Shown here piece by piece: positions 1-11,131 of a stretch of DNA of 64,000 nt. How positions within the stretch are numbered: position 1 is the first letter of the stretch; the number at the start of each line of letters is the position of its first letter. Source of the DNA: Candidatus Endomicrobiellum basalitermitum (GTDB lineage Bacteria; Elusimicrobiota; Endomicrobiia; Endomicrobiales; Endomicrobiaceae); contig JAITDN010000003.1 in NCBI GenBank assembly GCA_031282525.1, forward strand, positions 248,001-312,000, written 5' to 3'. Position numbers and translations under genes: made by a program. The notes under the pieces are model-generated. The model was not told the DNA's origin. It made no database searches and was given only the letters and a program-made list of their open reading frames with translations.

Positions 1-219
1 AAGCATTCCCATATTATCTGCAGTAATTCTCTCTATAAATTTCCCTGCCCCTCTCCAAATATTTCCCCCTCCAACCACAATTGCAAGTTGCACTTTACTA
101 CAAGAAATAGCAGATTTAATCTCATTCACAGTTCTTAAAAGACTGCCTTCACTTATTGAAGACGAGTCGTCACAAAGAGATTCGCCTGAAAGTTTTAAAA
201 GCACTCTCTTTGTAGACAT
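1..219 (-). CDS. pyrH: UMP kinase, N-terminal part (runs off window start)
   Basis: Minus-strand translation from ATG at 219: MSTKRVLLKLSGESLCDDSSSISEGSLLRTVNEIKSAISCSKVQLAIVVGGGNIWRGAGKFIERITADNMGML; UMP kinase KLSGE and GGGN(I/L)WRG motifs. Confidence 0.93.
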   Translation of the reverse strand, partial: MSTKRVLLKLSGESLCDDSSSISEGSLLRTVNEIKSAISCSKVQLAIVVGGGNIWRGAGKFIERITADNMGML

Positions 220-221
220 TA

Positions 222-818
222 TTATTCTTCTCCAAGTTTAAATCTTGAAAATCTCTTTACTATTATATTCTCGCCAACTTTCGCAATGGAATTTGTTATT
301 AGATCTTTTATTGTCTCTTTTCCATTAATATCCCTAATATAAACTTGATCATATAAACATGTTTGACTATAAAATTTTTCAACTTTACCTTCAATAATCT
401 TATCCAAAATTTTTTCAGGTTTTCCTTCTTTCTTAAGCTGAACTCTATAAATTTCCTTTTCAGACTCGATTACACTTTTAGGAATTTGATCTCTAGATAC
501 ATAAGCAGGAGATGTTGCAGCAATCTGCATCGCAATTTCTTTAACTAAATTATGAAAATCCACAGTTTTTGCCACAAAATCAGTTTCGCAGTTTACTTCA
601 ACTAAAACCCCGAGTGTGCCATTACCATGTATATATGAGTAAATAAGTCCCTGTCTAACACATCTCCCAGCTTTTTTAACAGCTGTCGTTATGCCTTTTT
701 CCCTAAGCCAACGACATGCTTTATCTATATCATTATTTGTCTCTTTGAGCGCATTTTTACAATCCATTATTCCTGCCCCTGTCATTTCTCTTATCTTTGT
801 TATAAGCTCAGTTGACAT
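222..818 (-). CDS. tsf: Elongation factor Ts (likely start at [24 protein letters not shown] extends to 836)
   Basis: [15 protein letters not shown] and [11 protein letters not shown] motifs; follows rpsB. Confidence 0.97.
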   Translation of the reverse strand: MSTELITKIREMTGAGIMDCKNALKETNNDIDKACRWLREKGITTAVKKAGRCVRQGLIYSYIHGNGTLGVLVEVNCETDFVAKTVDFHNLVKEIAMQIAATSPAYVSRDQIPKSVIESEKEIYRVQLKKEGKPEKILDKIIEGKVEKFYSQTCLYDQVYIRDINGKETIKDLITNSIAKVGENIIVKRFSRFKLGEE

Positions 819-1608
819 TATTAGCTTCTCCTTCATGAATATTTAAATCTTTCTCCAATTCCATTTTATTTTTATCTTCTATTTCACTTACAAAACTTTC
901 ATTACTACTATCTTCATTTTTCTTGGCAAGATTTTTACCCTCTAAAACTGCATCGGCAACAATAGAGCAAAAAAGCTTGACCGCTCTTATGGCATCATCA
1001 TTTCCAGGGATAGGATAGTCAACCAAGTCTGGATCACAGTTTGTATCACAAATCGCAACAATTGGAATATTGAGTTTTCTAGCCTCTGAAACAGCCGTTA
1101 CTTCTTCATGCGAATCTATAACAAACATAATATCTGGAAGATTAGACATTTTCTTAAGACCTTCCAAAGATTTTTCAAGTCTTATTCTTTTTTTTTCAAT
1201 CTGAGATTGTTCTTTTTTTGAAAGAAGTTTAAAGACTCCATCTTTTTTCATATTCTCTATTTCACTATATCTCATTATTGATTTCTTTAGTGTTTCAAAA
1301 TTTGTAAGTGTTCCACCAAGCCAACGTTCGGAAACAAAACACGCCCCACAACGCAATGCTTCTTCTTTTACAGAATTTTGTGCCTGTTTTTTTGTACCAA
1401 CAAATATTATCTCCTTACCTTCTGATATATAATCTCTGATAAGCTTATAATTTTTTTTTAATTCTTTAAGAGTTTTTTGAAGGTCAATGATATGGATTTT
1501 ATTTCTCTTGCCAAAAATGAATTTTGACATTTTAGGATTCCATCTTCTGGTCTGATGTCCAAAGTGGACACCAGCTTCTAATAAAGTCTTCATCGTAACA
1601 TTCATCAT
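808..1608 (-). CDS. rpsB: 30S ribosomal protein S2
   Basis: [22 protein letters not shown]...IHIIDLQKT...[11 protein letters not shown]. Confidence 0.98.
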   Translation of the reverse strand: MMNVTMKTLLEAGVHFGHQTRRWNPKMSKFIFGKRNKIHIIDLQKTLKELKKNYKLIRDYISEGKEIIFVGTKKQAQNSVKEEALRCGACFVSERWLGGTLTNFETLKKSIMRYSEIENMKKDGVFKLLSKKEQSQIEKKRIRLEKSLEGLKKMSNLPDIMFVIDSHEEVTAVSEARKLNIPIVAICDTNCDPDLVDYPIPGNDDAIRAVKLFCSIVADAVLEGKNLAKKNEDSSNESFVSEIEDKNKMELEKDLNIHEGEANNVN

Positions 1609-1790
1609 ACTTTTTTCTCCTTATTTTTTGGTTTTTTAAATGTGCTTAAAAACACATTTTCCGTTTTTGAGAGTTTACAACTCTATCCTACACGGCTTCC
1701 ACAATCTTCAATCACCAAAACCCTATCACATAATATAATCTAAACTTAGGGACCTCAGGCAAATAAATTCAACTGTGTGTTTATTTATAC
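1609..1790 (-). promoter_or_regulatory. Candidate promoter and structured 5' leader of rpsB-tsf
   Basis: Minus strand has a TATAAAT box (1783-1789) preceded by a TTGTTT-like element; the leader has hairpins AGAGTT/AACTCT (1670-1684), AAATGTG/CACATTT (1638-1659) and CCCTA/TAGGG (1721-1751), and is less AT-rich than the flanking intergenic DNA. Confidence 0.4.
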
Positions 1791-2173
1791 GATTCTACTT
1801 AATTATGAAAACAAACAATGCAATGTAACAAAACTATAAAACAAGTAAAATTTAGCTATTTCACTAAGGTTATTACTAATGGAGAACACTTAATTTAAGG
1901 AGAATACAGAAGATTTTTAAACAAAAACTATGTAATTCTTTAAAATAGTATATTAATCTTATCAAACTTAACACATTAACATTCAGACATCATAATATCT
2001 TTTACATTTATTCTTATCAAGGTAAGTTAAATTTGAAACACAACTAGTACAAAACTTTCTTGGGATACAACCACATGGTTATTTTATTAAAAAAACTTTA
2101 TTTTTTCAATCGTCACATCAAATCTAATAATTTATATAGCTACTATTTTCATAAAATTAAATATAACAAGCAA

Positions 2174-3436
2174 TCAATCACAAATTCTCCTTATATTAGC
2201 TCCAAGTTCTTTTAACTTCTTTTCAAACACCTCGTATCCTCTATCCAAATGATAAATCCTTGAAATAGTAGTTGTACCACAAGCTGCAAGTCCAGCTAAG
2301 ACAAGAGCCGCCCCAGCTCTTAAATCCGAAACTATTACTGGTGCTCCTGAAAATTTTTCAACACCTTTAATATTCACTATTCTACCATCTACTGAAATAT
2401 TTGCACCAAACCTTCGCAACTCGGCAACATGCAGAAATCTATTTTCAAAAACGTTTTCTTTTACGCTAGATTTGCCATTTATAAGACACATTAAAGTCAT
2501 CCATTGAGCTTGAACATCTGTAGGAAATCCAGGATATACTCCTGTTTTTATATTTTGTGGTTTTAGATTTTTTATCCATTTCACATAAATTTTATTACCC
2601 GACTCTTTAATATACAATCCACTTTTTCTCAATTTATCATTTATTGATTTTAAATGCTGCGGAATAACTTCTTTTAAAACAATCTCACCTTTCGTAATCG
2701 CCGCAGCTATTATATACGTGGCTGCTTCTATTCTATCTGGAATTACCTCATGTCTAAAACCATGAAGTTTATCTACTCCTTCTATTATAATATTCTTTGT
2801 CCCTGCGCCAGTTACTTTCGCGCCCATTTTATTTAAAACAATGGCTAAATCTTCTATTTCAGGTTCACAGGCGGCATTAACAATTATAGTCCTCCCCTTA
2901 ACTAAAACTGCAGTAAGCAATACATTTTCAGTTGCACCTACACTTGGAAATCTAAGGTTTATCGTTGTACCCTTAAGTCTATATTTAACAAAAGTTTTTA
3001 CATATCCACCCTCAACTAAAATTTCAGCACCTAACTTTTTAAATGCCTCTAAATGAATATCTATGGGCCTTGCGCCTATAGCACATCCACCAGGTAGTGA
3101 CACATTAACTTTTTTAAGTCTCACTAGTAAGGGTCCCATTACCAAAATACTTGCACGCATTTTTCTCACTAGATCATACGGTGCTATATATTTATACATC
3201 CCATTTTCTGAAGAATAAATCTCTACAGTATTTCCTCTTTTGACCGCTTTTTTTCCTATAAAATTTAAAAACGACAACGTCGTATTTATATCGTCAAGAG
3301 ATGGGACATTGTTTATTGTAATAGACTCATCCGTAAGCAAAGTAGCAAAAAGTATAGGTAAAGCAGAATTTTTTGAGCCGGATATGACTACTTCGCCTCT
3401 CAACTTATTACCGCCGTGTATTACTATTTTATCCAT
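2174..3436 (-). CDS. murA: UDP-N-acetylglucosamine 1-carboxyvinyltransferase (ORF extends to 3466)
   Basis: MDKIVIHGGNKLRGEVVISGSKNSALPILFATLL...PGGCAIGARPIDIHL... Confidence 0.97.
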   Translation of the reverse strand: MDKIVIHGGNKLRGEVVISGSKNSALPILFATLLTDESITINNVPSLDDINTTLSFLNFIGKKAVKRGNTVEIYSSENGMYKYIAPYDLVRKMRASILVMGPLLVRLKKVNVSLPGGCAIGARPIDIHLEAFKKLGAEILVEGGYVKTFVKYRLKGTTINLRFPSVGATENVLLTAVLVKGRTIIVNAACEPEIEDLAIVLNKMGAKVTGAGTKNIIIEGVDKLHGFRHEVIPDRIEAATYIIAAAITKGEIVLKEVIPQHLKSINDKLRKSGLYIKESGNKIYVKWIKNLKPQNIKTGVYPGFPTDVQAQWMTLMCLINGKSSVKENVFENRFLHVAELRRFGANISVDGRIVNIKGVEKFSGAPVIVSDLRAGAALVLAGLAACGTTTISRIYHLDRGYEVFEKKLKELGANIRRICD

Positions 3437-3622
3437 TTTACAACCTTTAAACTTTACATCTATCATATTAAAATTGATATCTTAAAACCTTAAAAGATCT
3501 TTTATAAATAACTACAAATCTCATGGAGCCAAACTTATTCATGTAATAGACACATATTCTTATATAAATCTCTAAATTACAATCAATATATATTTTATTA
3601 ACTCATAAATTGCAAAACTATT

Positions 3623-4477
3623 TCAATGTCTTTTTCTCGCTATCAATATTCTTGATAATCCCGCATAATCTTTTATTATTTCAACATCTTTATAACCGTT
3701 ACTTAAAAATATTAGCTTTATGCTTTCAGCCTTATTTGCATTTAATTCAACAAAAACAACCCCATCCTTTTTTAAATATTTGTCAGCTCCAGCGACTATT
3801 TTCTTATAAAAAAATAAACCATTGTCCCTTGCTACTAAAGCATTTTGAGGTTCATATTTAAGTTCTGGTTCTAAAAATTTATATTCCTCATATGAAACAT
3901 AAGGTGGATTCGCCACAATTACATCAAAAACTTTATCACTTATATTGCTGAAAATATCGCTCTCAATAAAATCTATATTCAAAGCACTATTAATTTGTGC
4001 GTTTTCCTTTGCAATTATAATAGCATTTGGACTTATATCTGAAACTACAATATTTCTAAATCTGCCAAGCTTTTCTAAACATACAGCTATACAACCTGAA
4101 CCCGCACATAAATCTAATAGTGAACATTTATTTTTCCCTTTTGAAAATTCTAATACACTTTCTACCAAAATTTCAGTTTCTGGTCTTGGTATAAAGACGT
4201 CTTTATTTACTTTAAATTCAAAATACATAAAGCTGGCGAAGCCAATTATATACGCTATGGGTTCTCTTTTAGAACGTCTCAAAATGTAATGCTCATATCT
4301 AGACCTTTGTATATCAGTGGGCTTTTTGCTTCTTAAAATAGGAAGTTTTGAGCGTTTAATCTTTAGAACTGAACTCAAGAGAACTTCAGCATCAGGTTTA
4401 GCATCAAAAAGTCCTTTCGACTCTAAGAAGATTTCGGCTGTTTTCAACATAGTATAAATATTTTCACTTTCAAACAT
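3623..4477 (-). CDS. prmC: Peptide chain release factor N5-glutamine methyltransferase
   Basis: VANPPYVSYEEY (NPPY) motif, SAM-binding LLDLCAGSGCIAV; adjacent to prfA. Confidence 0.95.
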   Translation of the reverse strand: MFESENIYTMLKTAEIFLESKGLFDAKPDAEVLLSSVLKIKRSKLPILRSKKPTDIQRSRYEHYILRRSKREPIAYIIGFASFMYFEFKVNKDVFIPRPETEILVESVLEFSKGKNKCSLLDLCAGSGCIAVCLEKLGRFRNIVVSDISPNAIIIAKENAQINSALNIDFIESDIFSNISDKVFDVIVANPPYVSYEEYKFLEPELKYEPQNALVARDNGLFFYKKIVAGADKYLKKDGVVFVELNANKAESIKLIFLSNGYKDVEIIKDYAGLSRILIARKRH

Positions 4478-4482
4478 TTAAT

Positions 4483-5553
4483 TTAAATATTATTTTCCTT
4501 AAGTTTAAACCCCATATCAGCTTCAATAAGCTTATTAATAAGTCCTAATAAATCACCATCCATAAACTCAGTAATATTATAAATACTATATCCTATTCTG
4601 TGATCTGTAATCCTATTCTGTGGGTAATTATATGTCCTTATTTTTTCTGATCTATCGCCAGAACCAATTTGTAATTTCCTTTCATTTGAAATCTGCTTTG
4701 CATTTTCCAAGATTTTCCTATCGTAGAGTTTCGCTCTCAAAACTTTAAACGCCTTAGCTCTGTTTTTCATTTGACTTCTTTCATCTTGACATGCAACTAC
4801 AAGCCCAGTAGGTAAATGCGTAATTCTTATAGCTGAATCTGTTTTATTAACATGTTGTCCACCTGCCCCAGAAGATCTATAAGTATCAATTCTCAACTCT
4901 TCCATTTTTACTTCAACATCAACTTCTTCAGCTTCAGGGAAAATAGCAACGGTTACTGCAGAGGTATGAACTCTTCCAGATATTTCTGTCTCAGGTACTC
5001 TCTGAACTCTGTGTGTACCTTTTTCAAATTTAAGATAGTGCCATACTTTTTTACCGTTTATTTCAAAAGTAATTTCTTTATAACCGCCAAGCCCTGTAGG
5101 ACTCGAATCTAAAATTTCGTATTTCCATCCATTTTTTTCAGCAAAACGTGTGTACATTCTATATAAATCGCCTACAAATAAGGCGGCTTCATCACCGCCA
5201 GTTCCTGCACGAACTTCTACAATAATATTCTTATTGTCATTCGGGTCAGGTGGTATAAGCAACATTTTTATTTCAGTTTCAATTTTATTTTTCATTTCAA
5301 TAAAGTCATTATACTCTCCAAAAGCCAACTCTTTTATTTGAGAATCTTCCGAGCTTTTCAACTCTTCAATATCTTTTATACTGTTTAAAAGCTTTAAATA
5401 TTGTGTATATTTTTCAATAATCGGACGAAGATAGGAATACTGTTTTGAAAATTTCTTATACTCTTCTTGACTTAAAACAACAGATGAATCACTAAGCTTT
5501 ATTTCAACTTCTTGAAACTTTGAACTCAACAATTTTAACTTTTCTAAATACAT
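4483..5553 (-). CDS. prfA: Peptide chain release factor 1
   Basis: [24 protein letters not shown] (GGQ) and [10 protein letters not shown]. Confidence 0.97.
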   Translation of the reverse strand: MYLEKLKLLSSKFQEVEIKLSDSSVVLSQEEYKKFSKQYSYLRPIIEKYTQYLKLLNSIKDIEELKSSEDSQIKELAFGEYNDFIEMKNKIETEIKMLLIPPDPNDNKNIIVEVRAGTGGDEAALFVGDLYRMYTRFAEKNGWKYEILDSSPTGLGGYKEITFEINGKKVWHYLKFEKGTHRVQRVPETEISGRVHTSAVTVAIFPEAEEVDVEVKMEELRIDTYRSSGAGGQHVNKTDSAIRITHLPTGLVVACQDERSQMKNRAKAFKVLRAKLYDRKILENAKQISNERKLQIGSGDRSEKIRTYNYPQNRITDHRIGYSIYNITEFMDGDLLGLINKLIEADMGFKLKENNI

Positions 5554-5718
5554 AACACAGTTTCCATTTTATAATTATTTAATTCCACATAAAAAATTAT
5601 AACTAATAACCAATGAAAAAATACTATAAACTTATATTGTTACTAAACAACAACAATAAAAATATGACAGAACCTTTAACATATATACATACAAAGCTCT
5701 GTCATAACATTTATAAAA

Positions 5719-6054
5719 CTATTTTTTTTTAGATTCTTTGTTTCCCTTTGTAATAGATTTTGCCTTCTTAGGTGAATTAGTAAGTACCTTGTTTAAAGTT
5801 TTTCTAGGTACTTGGATTTCTTTACTAATCTTTTTTCTCAATATAGTCTTTCCCTCGGTTTTAGCAAAACGCTTTTGAAATTTTTCAACTCTTCCTGCAG
5901 TATCTATAAGTTTTTGCTTTCCTGTAAAAAATGGATGACAATTTGAACATATTTCTAGCTTTATTGAAGGTTTCGTTGAGCGAGTTTTAAATGTATACCC
6001 ACACGCACACAAAACCGTGCTTTCTCCATATTTTGGATGTATTGCTTCTCTCAT
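5719..6054 (-). CDS. rpmE: 50S ribosomal protein L31 with long Lys-rich C-terminal extension
   Basis: [27 protein letters not shown]...[28 protein letters not shown] followed by about 45 basic residues. Confidence 0.94.
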   Translation of the reverse strand: MREAIHPKYGESTVLCACGYTFKTRSTKPSIKLEICSNCHPFFTGKQKLIDTAGRVEKFQKRFAKTEGKTILRKKISKEIQVPRKTLNKVLTNSPKKAKSITKGNKESKKK

Positions 6055-6206
6055 TTCTTAACTTCTCCTTTATTTTTCTCTCATAGTTTTTTTTGCATAA
6101 ATCGTAGTATGCAAAATTTTTAACTTTTTATCAATTTTTTACAACTACATTTTACAACCACACAAATGTATGTTTTCCTGTACATCAATCTAACTAATAT
6201 CAATAT

Positions 6207-7496
6207 TTATAGTCTCCCCATACTAGAAAGTTCCATCTGTTTTAAGAAATCCTTATTGGAATGCGAGTTAAGAAGTCTTTTGCTTAATTCTTCCATAATC
6301 TCTATAGAATTCATGGAAGTCATCCATTTTCTCAATATCCACATTTTGTTTTTCTCATCTTCATTTAAAAGAAGTTCTTCTTTTCTAGTACCCGAACGCA
6401 AAAGATCTATTGCAGGAAATATTCTTCTGTCAGCAAGTTTTCTATCGAGATAAATTTCACAATTCCCAGTCCCCTTGAATTCTTCAAATATAACATCATC
6501 CATTCTACTTCCAGTTTCAACAAGAGCAGTACCTATAATAGTAAGACTTCCACCTTCTTCAATATTTCTTGCTGCCCCGAAAAATCTTTTTGGTCTCTGT
6601 AAAGCATTTGAATCAAGACCACCTGATAAAACTCTTCCACTTGACGGTGTTGCCGTGTTATAAGCTCTAGCGAGTCTTGTAATTGAATCTAAAAGAACAA
6701 CAACATGTCTACCATTTTCAACCATTCTTTTAGCTTTCTCTATAACCATTTCAGCAACTTGTATATGTCTATCTGAAGGTTCATCAAAAGTCGAAGAGAT
6801 AACCTCCCCCTTAACAGAACGTTGCATGTCTGTAACTTCTTCAGGTCTTTCATCTATTAATAGAACTATAAGCACTATATAAGGACTATTTTCTGTTATT
6901 GCATTAGCTATTTCTTGCAAAAGAACAGTTTTACCTGTTCTTGGAGCTGCATTAATCAACACTCTCTGCCCTTTACCTATAGGAGCTAACATGTCTACAA
7001 TTCTCGTTGATAGTTTATCTTTTTTTGTTTCAAAGACTATTTTTTCGTTAGGGTATAATGGTGTTAGATTATCGAAAAGAATTCGATCTCTTATATTTTC
7101 AAGATTCTCCTGACCATTAACAGACTTCACTTGCAAAAGCGCAAAATAACGTTCTTGTTGTGTTTGAGGAGGTCTAACATACCCAGCCACTGTATCACCC
7201 TTTCTCAAAGCAAATTTTTTTATCTGAGAAGGAGATATATATATGTCATCTGGACCAGGAAGATAATTATAACCAGGTGAACGCAAAAAACCAAAACCAT
7301 CAGGTAAGATTTCTAAAACACCTTCATCATAAACTAATTTGTTTTCTTTTGTTCTCGCTTCAAAAATTTTTGCTATAAGTTCTTGCTTCCTCAAACCTGC
7401 AAAAGAGTCGAGTTTAAGACCTTTTGCAATCTCTATAAGTTCTGCCATAGTTCGCTTAGACAAAATAGATACATCTTTAGTTCTATCCTTTTCCAT
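6207..7496 (-). CDS. rho: Transcription termination factor Rho
   Basis: [37 protein letters not shown]...[23 protein letters not shown]...[13 protein letters not shown]. Confidence 0.98.
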   Translation of the reverse strand: MEKDRTKDVSILSKRTMAELIEIAKGLKLDSFAGLRKQELIAKIFEARTKENKLVYDEGVLEILPDGFGFLRSPGYNYLPGPDDIYISPSQIKKFALRKGDTVAGYVRPPQTQQERYFALLQVKSVNGQENLENIRDRILFDNLTPLYPNEKIVFETKKDKLSTRIVDMLAPIGKGQRVLINAAPRTGKTVLLQEIANAITENSPYIVLIVLLIDERPEEVTDMQRSVKGEVISSTFDEPSDRHIQVAEMVIEKAKRMVENGRHVVVLLDSITRLARAYNTATPSSGRVLSGGLDSNALQRPKRFFGAARNIEEGGSLTIIGTALVETGSRMDDVIFEEFKGTGNCEIYLDRKLADRRIFPAIDLLRSGTRKEELLLNEDEKNKMWILRKWMTSMNSIEIMEELSKRLLNSHSNKDFLKQMELSSMGRL

Positions 7497-7651
7497 TAAC
7501 TCCTCCAGAGAGAGTCCGTCCTAACACACTTTCGTTTAATTAAATTACCATATAATTTTGTACTTAATAAAAACGTCTGCTTGATTTAATTTTGATTTAT
7601 TTACTTCAATTTAGATATTTTTGATTTGAAAGAATAGGAATAAATATTGCT

Positions 7652-8254
7652 TTATCTTATTCCTATACTAGACGTCAACAATCTATACAGATTTTTTACA
7701 TTTCTTTTTAAATTTATCATAGATCCAGAATTATCTATTACAAAATCAGCGAGTTCAATTTTCTTTTTTATCAACATTTGAGAATCAATTCTTCTTTTAA
7801 CTTGATATGTGTCTAGTTTATTGCGTGTAGTAAGACGTTTAGCTTGAACGTCATAAGGAGTCCAAATAACCACAGTCTTGTCACATACTTTATCTAACCC
7901 AACTTCAAAAAGAAGCGGAGCATTAATCAATATCATATCATTGCTTATTTTATGTTGAGATATTGTTTTATTTATACATGAAATTATATATGAGTGAAGA
8001 ATTTTCTCAACTTTGAATTTGATTTTTTCATTAGAAAAAATCATGTTGGCAAGTTTTTCTCTATTCAAAGTTCTATCTGTACATAAAATATTTTGTCCGA
8101 GATCATTTACAAGTCTGCTTAAAACCGGTTCACAATTTTCAACAACCTCACGCGATATTTTATCAGCGTCTATGTTATAAACCCCAAATGACTCAAAACA
8201 TTTAGCGGCTTCACTCTTCCCAGTAGCAATTCCCCCTGTTAATCCTATTATCAT
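7652..8254 (-). CDS. coaE: Dephospho-CoA kinase
   Basis: MIIGLTGGIATGKSEAAKCF...NIDADKISREVVE; overlaps polA 3' end. Confidence 0.95.
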   Translation of the reverse strand: MIIGLTGGIATGKSEAAKCFESFGVYNIDADKISREVVENCEPVLSRLVNDLGQNILCTDRTLNREKLANMIFSNEKIKFKVEKILHSYIISCINKTISQHKISNDMILINAPLLFEVGLDKVCDKTVVIWTPYDVQAKRLTTRNKLDTYQVKRRIDSQMLIKKKIELADFVIDNSGSMINLKRNVKNLYRLLTSSIGIR

Positions 8255-11066
8255 ATTTTTTCATTTCTCCCAAATTTTTCCCAACCTTAACATCAACAAT
8301 TAAAGGAACACTTAAAGCCACAGAATTTTCCATCTTATTTTTTATAATCGAAATTATATCTCTAAGTTCTTCAATTGGAACTTCGAAAAGAAGATCATCA
8401 TGAATCTGTAAAAGCATTATAGATTTATAACCTCTAAACTTAATTTCATTATATATATTTATCATAGCAATCTTTATTATATCTGCAGAACTTCCTTGAA
8501 TTGGAGTATTTAGGACTATTCTTTCAGCAGCACTCCTAACTTGGGTATTCTTTGAATACAGTCCATGTACAAATCTTACTCTCCCATTGATAGTACAAAC
8601 ATATCCATCTCTTGAAGCTTGCTCTATAATTTGATCCATCCATAATTTTACCCCACTGTATCTTTCAAAATATCCATCAATATATTTTCTTGCCTTTGAG
8701 AACGGGATACTTAATTGTCTTGAAAGCCCAAAAGGAGACATTCCATAAATTATACCGAAATTTATTGCTTTCGCTGCTTTCCTCAAATTATCAGGTACAG
8801 ATTCATTTTGAGGAATATTAAAAACTTCTCTGGCTGTCGCACTGTGTACATCTACATTATTCCTAAAAGCTTCCACAAGTTTTTCATCTTGTGAAATATG
8901 AGCTAATACCCTCAAATCAATTTGTGAATAATCAGCAGATAAAAAAATCTTATCATTCTCTGGTATAAACGCTTTCCTAAACTCTCTTCCATAAACAGAT
9001 CTCATAGGGATATTTTGTAAGTTCGGCTCTGTTGACGACAATCGCCCAGTAACAGTTACAGCTTGATTAAAAACAGTATGAATCCTATCCCCGCTACAAG
9101 CGCAATAACTCATTATAGGAGATATATAAGTACTTTTTAACTTTTGGAGCTCTCTGTACTTTAACACCATAGCTGGAAATTCGTAAGACGACAATTCAGT
9201 TAATACTTCTTCATTTGTTGAATAACCGGTTTTAGTCTTTTTGATTATTGGAAGATTGAGTTTATCAAACATTATACGCGAAAGTTGTTTAGTTGAATTA
9301 ATATTGAATTCTACATCCGCTGTTTTATAAATATTATCTTCAATTTCCTCTAATTTAGAAATTACTTTCTCATTAAATTTACTCAAAAAAGACGAATCTA
9401 TTTTTACGCCAGAAATCTCCATTTCTGAAAGAATTTCGATTAAAGGCATCTCTACATCAAAGAAAAGTGATGAAAGCTTTTTCTCTTTTATAAGTAAACT
9501 GAATATTTTATACGCGGCAAAAGATGCCGCTGAAATTGAATTTGCATACCTTGCGTTGTCTTCTACTGAAGAATCTGCAAATGCAAATTTCTTCGTCCCT
9601 CTTCTTAAATAACTATCATCACCTGCTTTAAAATTTAAATACTTTGTTGCAATATAATTTATATCGTTAGGTTTTGCAGGATTTAAGCAATATGAAGCAA
9701 GCATCACATCAAAATATATACCATTTAGTTCAATCTTCAAAATTTTATAAATATTTCTCTCGTGCTTTAAATTATATCCTATTTTTTTTATCCTATTTGA
9801 AGAAAATAATACTGTAAAGATATCTTTAAATTCGTCAATAGCTATTTTAGGAGAATTTAAATCGCTATGTCCAATGGGGAAATAAAAAGCTTTACTTTCA
9901 GTATATAACGATATACCAACAACATATGTTTCTAAAGAGTCAGACAAAGATTTTATTGTTTTCATTGCAAAAATACCTGAACATTCTATCAACTTTGCAA
10001 TTTTAATTGCTTTTTCCTTAGTATTTACAACTTCATTATCAAATTCAAATGGTGTATTTAATATTTTTGAATTAAGAGGTAAAAGTTTTTTATCTTCAGA
10101 ATTTAAAAAATCTATTTCTTGTCTCTCAACATTTGCACCTTCAATAATCGAAGCAATACTATTGCAATCATTTTTCTTTTTCAACTTTTTAATATGAGAT
10201 TCAAAATTTTTGAAATATTGATATGAATATTTTTTAAGAAAACTTTTAAATTCGTATTTTTCAAAAAAAGGAATAGCTTTGTTTACATCCAAATCTCTAC
10301 TTTTAAAATTTTCAAGTTCAAAACTCAAAGGAACATGTTTATTCAAATCCACTAACTTCTTGCTTATTAATGCCTTATCTTTACCATATCTAACTAATTT
10401 CCCTACATTTCCCTCTATAAAATCTAAATTCTGCAAAATATTCTCAAGAGTTCCAAATCTCTTAACAAGTTTAACAGCGGTTTTCTCTCCAATACCCCTT
10501 ATTCCGGGAACATTATCAACGACATCTCCCATCAAAGCAAATACATCTACAAGCTGTTTAGGCATAACTCCATACATTTCCTCAATTTTTTTTGCATCAT
10601 ACATAATATTTTTAGAGTCATTCCAAATTAACACACTCTGTTCTTCTGCCAATTGAGAAATATCTTTATCAGCAGTTACAATAACAGTCTGCATATTAAT
10701 TTTTTTATTGTTCTCAACTACCGTTGCAATTAAATCATCCGCTTCATAACCCTTTATCTCTATTTTTGCCATAGCCAAAGCTTCTACAGCTTCTTTTGCA
10801 ATAGGCATCTGACTTATAAGAGCTTCATCAAGTGAATTTCTATTGGCTTTATAATCTTCAAATATTTCATATCTAAAATTTTTTGATGGATAATCAAAAC
10901 AAACTACAATATAGTCAGGCGTAAAATTGTTTTTAATCTTAAACAGTAGCCTCATAAAACCATAAACTGCATTTATTTGTTGACCACTTGAAGTAAAAAG
11001 TGACGGTAAAGCATGATAAGCTCTGTGAATGTAAGCATTTCCATCTATAACAAAAAATCTTTTCAT
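8211..11066 (-). CDS. polA: DNA polymerase I (5'-3' nuclease and polymerase intact; 3'-5' exonuclease-like domain lacks catalytic acids)
   Basis: FFVIDGNAYIHRAYHALP...; SADYSQIDLRVLAHIS; LLQIHDDLLFEVP. Confidence 0.97.
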   Translation of the reverse strand: MKRFFVIDGNAYIHRAYHALPSLFTSSGQQINAVYGFMRLLFKIKNNFTPDYIVVCFDYPSKNFRYEIFEDYKANRNSLDEALISQMPIAKEAVEALAMAKIEIKGYEADDLIATVVENNKKINMQTVIVTADKDISQLAEEQSVLIWNDSKNIMYDAKKIEEMYGVMPKQLVDVFALMGDVVDNVPGIRGIGEKTAVKLVKRFGTLENILQNLDFIEGNVGKLVRYGKDKALISKKLVDLNKHVPLSFELENFKSRDLDVNKAIPFFEKYEFKSFLKKYSYQYFKNFESHIKKLKKKNDCNSIASIIEGANVERQEIDFLNSEDKKLLPLNSKILNTPFEFDNEVVNTKEKAIKIAKLIECSGIFAMKTIKSLSDSLETYVVGISLYTESKAFYFPIGHSDLNSPKIAIDEFKDIFTVLFSSNRIKKIGYNLKHERNIYKILKIELNGIYFDVMLASYCLNPAKPNDINYIATKYLNFKAGDDSYLRRGTKKFAFADSSVEDNARYANSISAASFAAYKIFSLLIKEKKLSSLFFDVEMPLIEILSEMEISGVKIDSSFLSKFNEKVISKLEEIEDNIYKTADVEFNINSTKQLSRIMFDKLNLPIIKKTKTGYSTNEEVLTELSSYEFPAMVLKYRELQKLKSTYISPIMSYCACSGDRIHTVFNQAVTVTGRLSSTEPNLQNIPMRSVYGREFRKAFIPENDKIFLSADYSQIDLRVLAHISQDEKLVEAFRNNVDVHSATAREVFNIPQNESVPDNLRKAAKAINFGIIYGMSPFGLSRQLSIPFSKARKYIDGYFERYSGVKLWMDQIIEQASRDGYVCTINGRVRFVHGLYSKNTQVRSAAERIVLNTPIQGSSADIIKIAMINIYNEIKFRGYKSIMLLQIHDDLLFEVPIEELRDIISIIKNKMENSVALSVPLIVDVKVGKNLGEMKKYDNRINRGNCYWEE

Positions 11067-11131
11067 ACATTTTAAAACTGCAATTCTATTCCTGACTATC
11101 CAATAATTAAAAAGATAATTAGCTTAATCTA

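Noticed and set aside
363-548. Short plus-strand ORF opposite tsf, and many similar plus-strand ORFs opposite murA, rho, polA, clpB, purH and others
   Set aside because: They lie antisense to strongly supported minus-strand genes, have no recognisable motifs and low-complexity composition; treated as spurious.
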